The notes under the pieces are model-generated. The model saw only the letters and a program-made list of their open reading frames with translations, was not told the DNA's origin and did no database searches. A program made the position numbers and the translations under genes. Below are positions 23,961-34,499 of a DNA stretch of 64,000 bases, in pieces; position 1 is the stretch's first letter, and each line of letters begins with the position of its first letter. The DNA is from Panax quinquefolius (lineage: Eukaryota > Streptophyta > Magnoliopsida > Apiales > Araliaceae), in the NCBI GenBank assembly GCA_020205615.1, contig CM035160.1, positions 123,657,605 through 123,721,604 on the forward strand. Reading direction: 5' to 3'.

Positions 23961-24550
23961 CTTTCTCGGTTTAATTGGTTATTATCGGAGATTCGTGGAA
24001 GGATTTTCTCGAATCGCTATTCCATATTCGGTGACTCGGAAAGATACAAAGTTCGGTTGGAGCGAAGAATGTGAGAAGAGTTTTCAAGAACTCGAAGAGA
24101 GACTTATTTCAAAGACCGTTACGACAATACCATCCGCTCGGAGGATTTGTCATCTACTGATGATGCTTGAAGCAAAGGGTTGGGATGTGTTCTCATGCAA
24201 CATGGAAAAGTAATAGCCTATGCCTCGCGACAAGTCAAAGAATATGAGAGGAATTATCCTACTCATGATCTAGAGTTGGCATTTATTGTCTTTTTGCACT
24301 TAAAATTTGGAGGCATTACTTGTATGGGGAGAAAGTGGAGATCTTTACGGATCATAAAAGCCTCAAATATTTCTTCACTCAAAAGGAACTCAACATGCGA
24401 CAACGACGTTGGCTTGAACTGCTGAAAGATTATGATCGTACCATCCATTACCATCCTGGAAAAGCGAACGTGGTAGGCGATGCGTTGAGTAGAAAATCAT
24501 ATGCAAGCACGAGTGCGATATTGTCAACGCATGAGGCCCATTTTGTGTGA
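23961..24550 (+). pseudogene. E3 RNase H
   Basis: Three overlapping frames together show the domain: SRIAIPYSVTRKDTKFGW (23995-24213), [20 protein letters not shown] with [11 protein letters not shown] (24180-24425), and [20 protein letters not shown] followed by [17 protein letters not shown] (24320-24550). The motif order is normal and the frame is broken at about 24190 and 24320. Confidence 0.85.
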
Positions 24551-26080
24551 CTTGCAAAGGATGGAGATAGAATTAAAGACTCGAGGGCGCATGTGATGAT
24601 AAGCGAGTATACGAGTAGAACCGACTTTAATTGATAAAGTTAAAGCCGCTCAAGCTACGAGACACAGGTGATGCGTATGAGGAAGAAAGTGCAAGAAGGT
24701 GCTATATCGGGAAGCAAGAATCGATGAAGAAGGAATACTTGAGTCAACTCTAGACTTTGTGTTCCTAACGACCACGATTTAAAGTATAATATCATGATGG
24801 AGGCACACAACACACCATTTGCAATCCATCACAGGAGTACCAAAATGTATCATGATATTAAATATATACATTTTGGTGGAGCAATATGAAGAGAGAGAGA
24901 TAGCGGCTTGTTTATCTCAAGGTGTCAAACTTGTCAACGAGTTAAAGCGGAGCATCAAGTACCAAAAGGTCCATTGCAACCACTTTAAATTCGGAATGGA
25001 AGTGGGAGCACATTACCATGGATTTCATTCTGGGGTCTTCCTAAGGTTTCTCAAGGCATTGATGCGATTTGGGTCATTGTTGATAGGTTGACCAAGTCCG
25101 CTCATTTCTTACCGATCTGAGAAACTTATACACTTGAACGTCTTGCTGTGTATGTATATAAACGAGATTGTAAGATCGCATGGTATGCCAAGTATCCATA
25201 GTTTCGATCGAGACCCAAGATTCACTTCACGATTTTGGGTTAGTTTGCAAAAAGCTATGGGCACAGACTTACGATTTAGCTCGGCATATCATCCTCGAGA
25301 CGGACGGACGATGGAGAGGACTATTCAAACTCTTGAAGATCTATTAAGACTCGTGTGTCCTTGATTTCAAGGGGAGTTGGGACAAGTTCTTACCATTGGT
25401 GGAGTTTTCCTACAACAACAGATTATCAAGCAAGTATTGGCATGGCTCCATTGAAGCATTGTATGGAAGAAAGTGTCGTTCTCCAAAGATCTTTGGGATG
25501 AGGTGGGTGAAACAACGTTGTTGGGGCCGGAGTTGGTACGTGTATGACTACGGAAAAGATTCAAATGATCCGACAACGTATAAAAACCTCTCAAAATCGA
25601 CAAAAAGAGTTATCTTGATCTTCATCGAAAGGGCGTGGAATTCGATATAGGAGATCATGTGTTGTTAAGAGTTGCTCCATGGAAAGGAGTTACAAGATTT
25701 GGAAGGAGAGGAAAACTTAATCCTCGATTCATCGGTCCATTTTTAATCCTCGATCGAGTAGGAATCGCATGGCCTATAGACTCGCTTTTCTGCTTGAAAT
25801 ATGTCTCGTGTTCATAACGTTTTCACATATCTATGTTACGTAAATATGTGAAAGACCGAACCATATTATTGAGTTAGAACCCGGACGAAATAGCGGAAGA
25901 TTTGACGTATGAAGAGGTTCTGTTCAAATTTTGGATAAGAAAGAACATATTCTACGCTCCAGGTTATACCTCAAGTCAAAGTTTTATGGAGGAACCACGA
26001 TGTTGAAGAAATGACTTGGGAGTTAGAATCAAATGAAATCAAGGTATCCTTACCTCTTCGACATACCAGTATCGTACCCT
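24551..26080 (+). pseudogene. E3 integrase and chromodomain-like tail
   Basis: Integrase is spread over several frames. The zinc-finger region near 24830-24930 is badly degraded. The core shows HGMPSIHSFDRDPRF (25134-25364), AYHPRDGRTMERTIQTLEDL with the catalytic Glu, then EALYGRKCRSP. The C-terminal GPY/F-type part is FDIGDHVLLRVAPWKG and LNPRFIGPFLILDRVG (25635-25817). The tail is recognisable out of frame to about 26080, with LTYEE and LWRNHDVEE-like segments, supporting a Tekay/Del-type chromovirus. Confidence 0.8.
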
Positions 26081-26098
26081 AATTTCGAGGGCGAAATT
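26081..26098 (+). other. E3 inverted repeat upstream of PPT
   Basis: AATTTCG-AGGG-CGAAATT is a perfect 7-bp stem with a 4-base loop, four bases before the PPT. The same hairpin is kept in the array internal segments. Confidence 0.8.
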
Positions 26099-26102
26099 TC
26101 AT

Positions 26103-26114
26103 AAGAAGGGAGGT
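26103..26114 (+). other. E3 polypurine tract
   Basis: AAGAAGGGAGGT directly precedes the 3' LTR start TGTAAGACCCC. Confidence 0.8.
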
Positions 26115-26744
26115 TGTAAGACCCCACTTTTATAAATAAAGATGATTTTTTTATAAATATTATTTTTGAATATTATGGAATAAATTTGATATAATGTTAT
26201 AGTTGTGGGTAATATTTATAAATTTTGCAAAGTATGCAAGTTGTTATAAAATATTCGTTTGGTGGGGAATATTCTTTTGTTAGGGAATATTCATACAATG
26301 GCTCAATCATTGGTGGACCCCTGACAACATTATTGTTTGGATTGAAAAACGACAAAAATATTTTTATAAAAATAACGGTGGAGGTGTTACCGTTAAAACT
26401 GTTTGAACTACCGGTGGTAAAAGAAATGAATGATGTCTGGCGTGGTTGCATAGTAGCACACGGTATTGATTATTGATGCTTACGTGAAGAAGTCACTCAT
26501 TTATGCTTTCGATTATTGCTACGATAATTCTTTGAAACATATCTCTTATATTATTAATTCAATTATTGTCACAAATTATCATCTCGTATAATATGTTATA
26601 GTATTAAATCAATAATTGAGACGACAAGTTATAAATGATTAATAATTGTTGAAAGATTAAATATGTGTTGATGAAAAAAAAATAATTTATGGTAAGTTTG
26701 ATTATTTTATGGGGGCTCATATGTCATCATCTAAGAGTCTCTTA

Positions 26745-26970
26745 AATCGATAGTATTTACCTTCGTCGATAGTAATTACCTTCGTCAATAGTAATTACCC
26801 TTGTGAATAGTATTTACCTTCAATAGTAATTACCTTCGTCGATAGTAATTACCCTTGTGAATAGTATTTACCTTCAAATCGATAGTAATTACCTTCGTCA
26901 ATAGTAATTACCCTTGTGAATAGTATTTACCTTCGTCAATAGTATTTACCTTCGTTAATAGTAATTACCT
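26745..26970 (+). repeat. E3 3' LTR U3 minisatellite
   Basis: About 20-bp units as in the 5' LTR, with GATAGTAATTACC and GTGAATAGTATTTACC variants, in a different order and number. Confidence 0.85.
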
Positions 26971-27104
26971 TTATCGACGTCAAACACACAATCGTTTCAC
27001 ATTACAGGTGATCGAACCACTTGTCGTTTCACATTACAAAAGGCCGAACCGTTCGAGCCACCACTTGCCTTTTCACACTAAGCGGTGCTAAGCTAGAAAT
27101 CTTC

Positions 27105-27113
27105 TATAAATAG
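27105..27113 (+). promoter_or_regulatory. TATA box of E3 3' LTR
   Basis: TATAAATAG in the same context as the 5' LTR copy. Confidence 0.7.
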
Positions 27114-27289
27114 AGGCCTGGGGCTTCATTATTTTTCACTTAATTCATTCAAGCTATAGAGAGAGAAAGTATAGAGAGAATAAGAGAAAGAAGAAGAGTA
27201 TTTTATTACTACTACTGCTTTGCGATTCAATCTCCTACCAAATGTAAGGGGTGTTATTTTTCTTATTCATGAAGAGAATGTTGTTATTC

Positions 27290-27675
27290 CATTGCTTATT
27301 ATTACATTGGAATAACTTTTGTATAAGTGGTTTACCCTATACTTGGTGACATTCTTCTATTATTCATTTGGAACATCACATGCGTGTGTTTTTTACACCT
27401 ACTTGGTTAAATCTTTATTATTATTACATTGGAACATCACTCTGCATGTGTTTTACTGCGGGACACGGTTCCGTCTTTATTATTCTGTTGGAACATCCAT
27501 GCTCATGTGTTTTACACCGGACTGGTTTCCGTCTTTATTATTCTGTTGGAATATCCTATCTCATGTTTTACACAGGATCCGGTTCCATCTTTATTATTCT
27601 GCTTGGAACATCCTCAGCCGGTGTGAATTTCACCGACCGGTTCCGTTATTTATTATTACATTGGAATAACTTTTC
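27290..27675 (+). repeat. E3 3' LTR leader minisatellite
   Basis: About 57-bp units with the core TTATTATT..TTGGAA(C/T)ATC, matching 19790-20180. Confidence 0.85.
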
Positions 27676-28776
27676 TGCATGCGATTATCGCATGTATGGT
27701 GATTTCTTTTGTTATTCCATTCTTTATTATACCCAGTTGGTTAAAACTTTGACTTCTATACTCCATGAAATTAGTAGAATATCCTTGATATTTGCGTTTC
27801 ATCCAAAGATCTTTCATGAAAATATTCTTCTCGATCATTCTTGAATTTTACTCTACAAAACAAAGTATCATGTTTACAATTTGGGCGTTAATAATTCTGG
27901 ATAAAATAATTCTTGAACTTGTTTTATTGAATTCTTATATCATTGTCATCATCCTCATGTTTATATTTTTTTTGAAAGTCATCTGTGGCTGTAGTGCATA
28001 GATGGACTTGGTATGATTATGACCGAGAGACTATTCGATGTAATCATGGCCAAGTAATGTTACAAATGATGTGATAAAAATCCTCGATGGTAGTAGTGCA
28101 TTGATGGGCCGATTGTTGGCATGATCATGACCATTAATGAATACACAAATATTCTTGGCCAGTAGTGCATGAATAATTGTGGTCGTGATACTAAAGAATA
28201 TCCTTGGCCGTAATGTGAGGGTGATTCGATGATGTGAAATATTTATTAAAGTCGAGTCTCGGCTATAAACAAAGATGAAAAACCTTTAAAACCTAAAAGA
28301 TAGTAGACTTTATTTTCTACTTGACTCTTTTAATGGATTGCATATTCATTGCAGTTAAACCGGGTTGTTTATTGTATTTTATCGGTTTAACATTATTGAA
28401 GACTATTGATAATTTATTACGCATTATCTTAGTCATAATATTTCTTCTTGGGCTAGTTGAGCTCACCCTTTCTTTCAACCGTTGTTCTCTTGAAATGATA
28501 ATATAGCCGGGACGAGTCGGGGAAACGCAGTGATGGTCCTGAAGATAGCATTAATAGTCCTCACTATTACGTAAAATAGTGTGATAATAATAGCATAATG
28601 AGGACTTTTTGTTTGAGTTTGTATAATATCTAGTGAATTTATATTTGTATTTAAACTCACGCTTTATGTCGTATTGTATACTGACGCTTATGTTAATAAG
28701 TTGTTTTTAAATTACGTACCATGTAAGTGTCGAATTCCAAGATGGGTGATGTATACCTAATTTTGGGGCGTCCACG

Positions 28777-29880
28777 GATATATTATAAATATATTATAAT
28801 ATTATGTTATGATTTTTATTAATATTTAATAATAAATAAATATTAATGATAATGGAATTAAGGGGTATTTAATTATATAAATACGATATAAGTGATTGAA
28901 AAATTATGATAAATAGTAATAATAATTTAAAAATTATTACGAGCTTACGAAAAATATTTCGACAGTTAATAAATTATCTTAGATAATGGTTAAGTGTTTA
29001 GACAGAGTTTAATTGAACTTAAACTCGATATTTGTCCGACTAGACCGTTAGAATGTTAGAATTGTACCGAACTAGACACAGACTGTAAAAGTTTGACTTG
29101 AGGATAGGTCGTATGTGTGTTCTAGACGAATAGGGTTATGTGATAATTTGTTTAGGTTATTTTATATTGTGATGATATTATTCTAACTTATAGATCGATA
29201 TTATTACTATTAGGTCTTTAGACAAAGGTTATTAAATTGTGTAACGGTAATCAACGATTCAGGAAAATTTTCTTTAACTCAACTTTGAGTTGTTTATTCA
29301 AATATAACTTATGGTTAATCATTGTTGATTGCCATGTCTAAGAATTGTTTAATTGCACTCTGTGCGTATTACATGTGTTCATTAGGTATGAAAGGCTGAT
29401 CACCTTCATTACCATTCGGTCCAGATATATTTGTTAATGTTAAATGCTTGTTTAGTCATAAAATTTGTTCATTCTAATTCATAACTATATTGTTGAATTA
29501 TAGCCAATTTATTATTCAAATTCTTTCAATCATAATATAACCTTAAATGAACTTATACTTGCTGGGCAAATTCATTGCTCACCCTTGCTATATCATGATA
29601 AACATTGCAGATTTTAACGAATACATCAGATACAAAGAAAGGTCAAAGACAGTTCCAGCTTTAGTATTCGTGTGAAGTTAGATTTGTAACAGTATTATAT
29701 ATTAATGGTATTTTAAGTCAAATAAGTTATGAATTGTCTATTAAGTTAAGGTTACTCGACCTTGGAGAATAGTGTGTAAATGTATTATATAGGCAATTTA
29801 TGTTTATATCTTCTGCAATAGTTATAGAATGATTGTACTAGATCCGTGGTGATTTGGGACCCGGATTTGGGGCTCTCACA
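28777..29880 (+). mobile_element. Host sequence H, right part: 3' end of an older LTR
   Basis: This resumes after E3 with the GATAT duplicate and the same AT-rich texture as 17854-18614. It ends at 29880 in CCGGATTTGGGGCTCTCACA, a typical LTR end for this superfamily. A stretch near 29555-29600 (GGGCAAATTCATTGCTCACC) resembles one in the E1 LTR near 17461-17476. No PBS follows, so it is a 3' or solo LTR. There is no gene. Confidence 0.6.
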
Positions 29881-30037
29881 TCCATTGTGTGCGAATTATT
29901 AGTGTTAGTGGAAATCGACATCTATTCTGATAATAATTGATGTCTTGAGGTTATATTGACCAATCGGGTAATTAATCAGATAAATAAACAATTAATTTCT
30001 ATTAATTCACATGCTTATAACTATTTGTTCTCATGTG

Positions 30038-30288
30038 TGTACTATTGATTCACATACATGTACTATTAATGGAGGTGGTGCAAGATTGATAATACTTGCA
30101 TGACTAAATTAAAAATGGAGGTATAGATGAAGGTACTATACAATAATTATTTTTTTCACATGATTGTACTATTGATTCACATGATTGTACTATTGATTCA
30201 CAAGATATACTATTAGGGGAGGTGGTGCAAGTTTGATAATACTTGCAGGACTAAATTAAAAATGAAGGAAAAGATGAAGGTATTATAC
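30038..30288 (+). repeat. Direct repeat of about 104 bp in G
   Basis: Two copies (30038-30141 and 30186-30288) share TGTACTATTGATTCAC, GGAGGTGGTGCAAG and ATAATACTTGCA blocks. They are separated by a short spacer that repeats TGATTGTACTATTGATTCAC. Confidence 0.85.
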
Positions 30289-30337
30289 TGTAATATTTCG
30301 AGCCCCAAAACGTGCAATTATCGAAACTATATTTTCC

Positions 30338-30346
30338 TATAAATAG
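30338..30346 (+). promoter_or_regulatory. TATA box of LTR G
   Basis: TATAAATAG in TTTTCCTATAAATAGAAGCTC, followed by a GA-rich leader as in the other LTRs. Confidence 0.65.
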
Positions 30347-30719
30347 AAGCTCATTCTTCTTGCATTCTCACCAATTCACTAAGACTCACAAGAGCATTTA
30401 TAGAAAGAGAAGCTATAGAGAGAGAAAGTAGAAGAGAAGTCTGCTACCTCACTATTCCAGTATCAAGTCTTCTTCTGAGGTAAGGGATATTATTTTGTTT
30501 AGTATTCGTAGGAATAATATTTTCTTCCATACTCTGTAGTGTGAGTAATATTATTTCGTCTCGTATTCTTGATTATACTCTCATTTTGTTAAAGTATTGC
30601 TTCTATACTCCGTGAAATTAGTAGAATATCCATGAAATTTGCACTTCATATAGTATCGTTTCACAAGGATATTTTCTCATTATTCTTGTTAAATTTTAAG
30701 CTTTTCATGCCGGAATACT

Positions 30720-30825
30720 ATCCATGAGTAGTATTCATTTTTGCGGTACTATTCACAAAGTACTATTCACGGGGTAATATTCACAAAGTACTATTCACGG
30801 GGTACTATTCACCCTGGGGATTATT
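30720..30825 (+). repeat. TACTATTCAC minisatellite in G
   Basis: Short tandem units TACTATTCACGGGG/AAAG are present. The unit is the reverse complement of GTGAATAGTA found in the E3 and array LTRs. Confidence 0.75.
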
Positions 30826-31496
30826 CATGACAAAGATTGATTTCTTTGCTGTCCAAATCATTTTTGATACAATATTATTCTTGAATTTTACTCCACAAAG
30901 CAGTATCATGTTGATAATTTGGACATTATTTAATTCTGGATAAATTAAGTTATAAATCTTTAAAAATTTATCATTTGCTTTATTTTAATTGAATTCTTAT
31001 ATCATTGTCATCATCCTCATGCTTATATTATTATAAAAGTCATATGTGGCTTACGTGCATAGATGTACTATTGATTGGTATGATTATGACTAGGGATTAT
31101 TCGGAATAATCATGACCGTAATGTTACAAATGATGCGGTAAAAATCCTCATTGGCCTGTAGTGCATTGATGGACAGTTGTTGGTATGATTATGACTAGAG
31201 ATTATTCGGTATAATCATAACCATTGATGATTACATGAATATCCTTGGCCCGTAGTTTAGGGATGATTCGATGATGTGGTTTATTTATTAAGCTGAGTCT
31301 CAGCGATAAAATTGATGATAAACTTTTTAAGTCATAGAAGATAGTAGATATCATGCTCTACTTTACTCTTCTAATGGATTGCTTGAAAAAGATAAATGTA
31401 AAATTTCACATGGTACTAATAATGCTACTTTAGTTTCCCAAAGAGAAGGAAATATATACTCTTAATTTTTGAGCAACATGAGGAATAATTATGTCT

Positions 31497-32230
31497 TGCA
31501 ACTATTCAAGATGAAGCAAATCCATGGCATAGAAGAATGGAACATGTTCATATGGACCTAATAAAAAAGTTATCATCAAAGAACCTAGTGAAAAGATTAG
31601 CCAAAATGAACTTTGAGAAGAAAGGTATATGTAAGCCCTGTCAACTTGGAAAACAAGTAAGAACATCATTCACAGCTAAGAACATGGTATCGACTTCTTC
31701 TCCCTTACAATTACTCCATCTTGATTTATTTAGACGTGAAAGGCATGCTAATTTAAATGGTAATTTTACGCATTAGTGATAGTTGATGATATTTCTAGAT
31801 ACACATGGGTACTATTTCTTAGAACAAACGATGAGGAATTTAAAGAATTTGAAAAGTTGATTAGAAACATGGAAACAAAATATAGTCTATAAAAATTAGA
31901 AGTGATCGTGGTACTGAATTTCAAAAGGATTTTATTATATTTTGTAATCAAAAAGGAATTACTCATGAATTCTTAGCACATAGAACTCCCTAACAAAATG
32001 GAGTGATAGAAAGAAAGAATCGAACATTACAAGAAACATCTAGAACCCTAATTCAAGAAAGTAAACTTCCAAAGAAATTTTGGGCTGAGGCTGTAAACAC
32101 ATCATGTTATGTACTAAATAGAGTGTTAATCCGTCCAGTTATTTTGAAAACACCATATGAATTATGAAATAATCGACTTCTTAATATAAGCTATTTCAAA
32201 GTATTTGGATCTAAATGTTTTATTCTTGAC
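31497..32230 (+). pseudogene. Copia GAG-pre-integrase and integrase
   Basis: The frame at 31537-31776 and just upstream reads the pre-integrase domain (WHRRMEHVHMDLIKKLSS, then GICKPCQLGKQVRTSF), followed by LLHLDLF with the first catalytic Asp. A frameshift at about 31745-31775 leads to VIVDDISRYTWVLFLRTND. Another frame has RSDRGTEF with the second Asp, and NGVIERKNRTLQE near 32000 has the catalytic Glu. In-frame stops include one near 31990 and one near 32165. All three acidic sites are present, but the gene is broken. Confidence 0.85.
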
Positions 32231-34275
32231 ACTAGTGGGAACTTGGCAAGTTTGATGGTAGATCATATTAGGGAATATTCATTGGCTACTATCAAAATAG
32301 TAAAGCATAACGCATTTATAATGTGCAAAAGATTTTTATCAAAGAATCTATACATATCAAATTGAATGAATCTAACCATGATATTCCAAAAGAAAGATAT
32401 GAAGATGAAGGAAATTATGGACTGCTGCAAATCCAGCTTACCACATAAAAAAATAGCAAGACTATTGAACCTATCCAGCAAGATGGATTAGAAGAACATC
32501 AGGACCAGGAACCTATCCAGCAAGCTGAATAGGAAAATTAGGAACCTATCCAGCAAGCTGAATTGAATCAACAACAAGACCATGATTCAGAAAATACTAA
32601 AAAAGTGATCCATGACATTCAACTTCCAAAATCAGCAAGATACATCAAAAATCAACCTCCCGATAACATCATTGGGAACATAAATGAAGGAGTTACTACA
32701 AGAAGAAAAGCACAAAATATGTGTGCTTTTTCAGCATTTCTATCCCAGATTGAACCAAAGAACGCCAAAGAAGCCATATTTGATGAAAATTGGCTTCTAG
32801 CAATGCAAGAAGAGCTACAACAATTCGAAAGATGCCATGTTTGGTAGTTGATGCCTCCTCCAAAAGATGTATCCATTATTGGAACTAAATGGGTATTCAA
32901 AAACAAACTTGACGAGTATAGAACAATTACAAGAAACAAAGCTAGATTAGTAGCTCAAGGGTACAATCAGCAAGAAGGAATAGACTATGAAGAAACACTT
33001 GCCCCTATAGCCCGATTGGAATCTATTAGAATATTATTAGCATTTGCTTGTTTTAGAAAGTTCAAACTACACCAAATGGACATCAAAAGCGCCTTCCTCA
33101 ACGACTACATAAACGAAAAAATATACGTAAAATAGCCTCCTGGATTTGAGCACGACAAGTTCCCACATTACTTGTACAAACTAAAGAAGGCACTAAATGG
33201 ACTCAAACAAACTCCAAGAGCTTGGTATGAGAGATTAAGTAAGTACCTCCTATCAAATGGCTTCATAAGAGGTAAAATTGACTCTACTTTATTTATTAAA
33301 CGCCAAAATAAAGATATCATTATTGTACAAATATATGTAGACAATATAATATTTGGTGCTATTAATAACTTTCTTTGTGAGTGGTTCTCAAAATGCATGC
33401 ACAAGGAGTTTGATATGAACTTAATTGAAGAACTAGATTACTTTCTAGGCCTTCAAATCAAACAAAATTAGGAAGGTATCGTCATTCATCAAACCAAGTA
33501 TACAAAAGAACTACTCAAGAGATTCAGCTTTCATAACTCAAATTCAAAAACCACACCAACGAGCACATCAATAAAACTAATAGCAGATGAAAAAGGTAAG
33601 GATGTGGAAGTAACAAAATATAGAGGTATGGTTGGATCCTTACTATATTTAACTACCTCTAGACCTGATATAATGTATAGTGTTTGTCTATGTGCTCGCT
33701 TTCATGCAAAACCCAAAGAATCACATTTACAAGCGGTTAAATGAATATTTAAATATTTGAGTGGTACCACAAATCTAAGATTATTTTATCCAAAATATAA
33801 CAGTTTTGATCTAATGGGTTACTCAGATGCTTACTATGCAGGTTGTCAAATAGATAGAAAAAGTACAAGCGGCGCTTGCACATTTTTAGGACAAAGTCTT
33901 GTCTAATGGCATAGTAAAAAGTAAACATCAGTTGCCTTATCCACCACTGAGGGTGAATACTTAGCAGCAGGAAGTTGTTGCTCTCATATTTTATGGATGC
34001 GTCAAACACTGTGGGATTTTTATATTATGTGTAAAAATGTGCCCATATATTATGATAATACAAGCACTATAGACATCTCTAAAAATCTAGTTCTACACTC
34101 TCGTACAAAACACATAGAAGTTCACCAACATTTTCTTAGAGATAATGTGTCCAAAGGACTAATTAAACTAATATTTATTCCCACTGAGGACCAATTAGTA
34201 GATATATTTACAAAACCTCTAGGGGAAGAACGCTTCTGTACTCTAATAAGAGAACTTGGGATGTGTCTGATTTGA
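32231..34275 (+). pseudogene. Copia reverse transcriptase and RNase H
   Basis: After a low-complexity linker rich in EPIQQ repeats (about 32460-32570), RT starts near 32563 with TRRKAQNMCAFSAF and WLLAMQEELQQFERCHVW. It continues with GTKWVFKNKLDEY, NKARLVAQGYNQQEGIDYEE and HQMDIKSAFLN. The catalytic box reads YVDNIIFG, with Asn (codon 33343-33345) where the family has Asp. RNase H shows GYSDAYYAG (Asp to Tyr in the usual DADYAG box), then TSGACTFLG, STTEGEYLAAG, and HSRTKHIEVHQHFLRDNV to the end at 34275. Stops interrupt the frame at about 32845, 33133, 33470, 33742 and 33905-33923. Confidence 0.88.
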
Positions 34276-34499
34276 ATATGGTCTACATGCTTTAAGGAAA
34301 TTAGACAGACACGGCATATCTTACTACCATAATTATGCTAATTAAATTTTTTCAGAGTTTCCTTCCCAAACACGGCGCAACGACTTTCCATATCTTGGTA
34401 ACAGGCACCCACGATAAATACAGAAGTTACTTTACTCTTTTGCCTTCATCCCTGTCTCTTCAGAACATCAACAGTCCATGCAACTCTCAATCGCTCTCA
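34276..34499 (+). other. Spacer between copia pol and the downstream ORF
   Basis: About 220 bp without a clear frame. It could hold signals for expressing the downstream ORF, but I see no recognisable element. Confidence 0.4.

Larger units (their letters stand above)
18615..28776 (+). mobile_element. E3: complete but decayed Ty3/gypsy chromovirus with TSD
   Basis: E3 has a 5' LTR 18615-21276 and a 3' LTR 26115-28776, both 2,662 bp. A PBS lies just inside the 5' LTR, gag-pol remnants run over 21455-26080, and a hairpin plus PPT precede the 3' LTR. GATAT occurs on both sides (18610-18614 and 28777-28781) as the target duplication. The gag-pol region has many frameshifts and stops. The LTRs share their R/U5 region with the minus-strand array at 36045-64000, so E3 belongs to the autonomous-type sister subfamily of those units. 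Confidence 0.9.
26115..28776 (+). mobile_element. E3 3' LTR
   Basis: It starts TGTAAGACCCC and ends GGGGCGTCCACG, followed by the GATAT duplication. It has the same internal layout and length as the 5' LTR, but small indels differ, many at CTG, CAG or CCG motifs. Confidence 0.88.
29881..31384 (+). mobile_element. G: truncated LTR of an E3-related family
   Basis: It contains a TATA box at 30338, a GA-rich leader start and then the block GGTATGATTATGAC...GCATTGATGG, shared with E3 and with the array LTRs. It stops abruptly at about 31384 after TTCTAATGGATTGC, where E3 LTRs continue, and copia sequence begins. The left edge is not certain; 29881 is simply the end of H. Confidence 0.65.
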
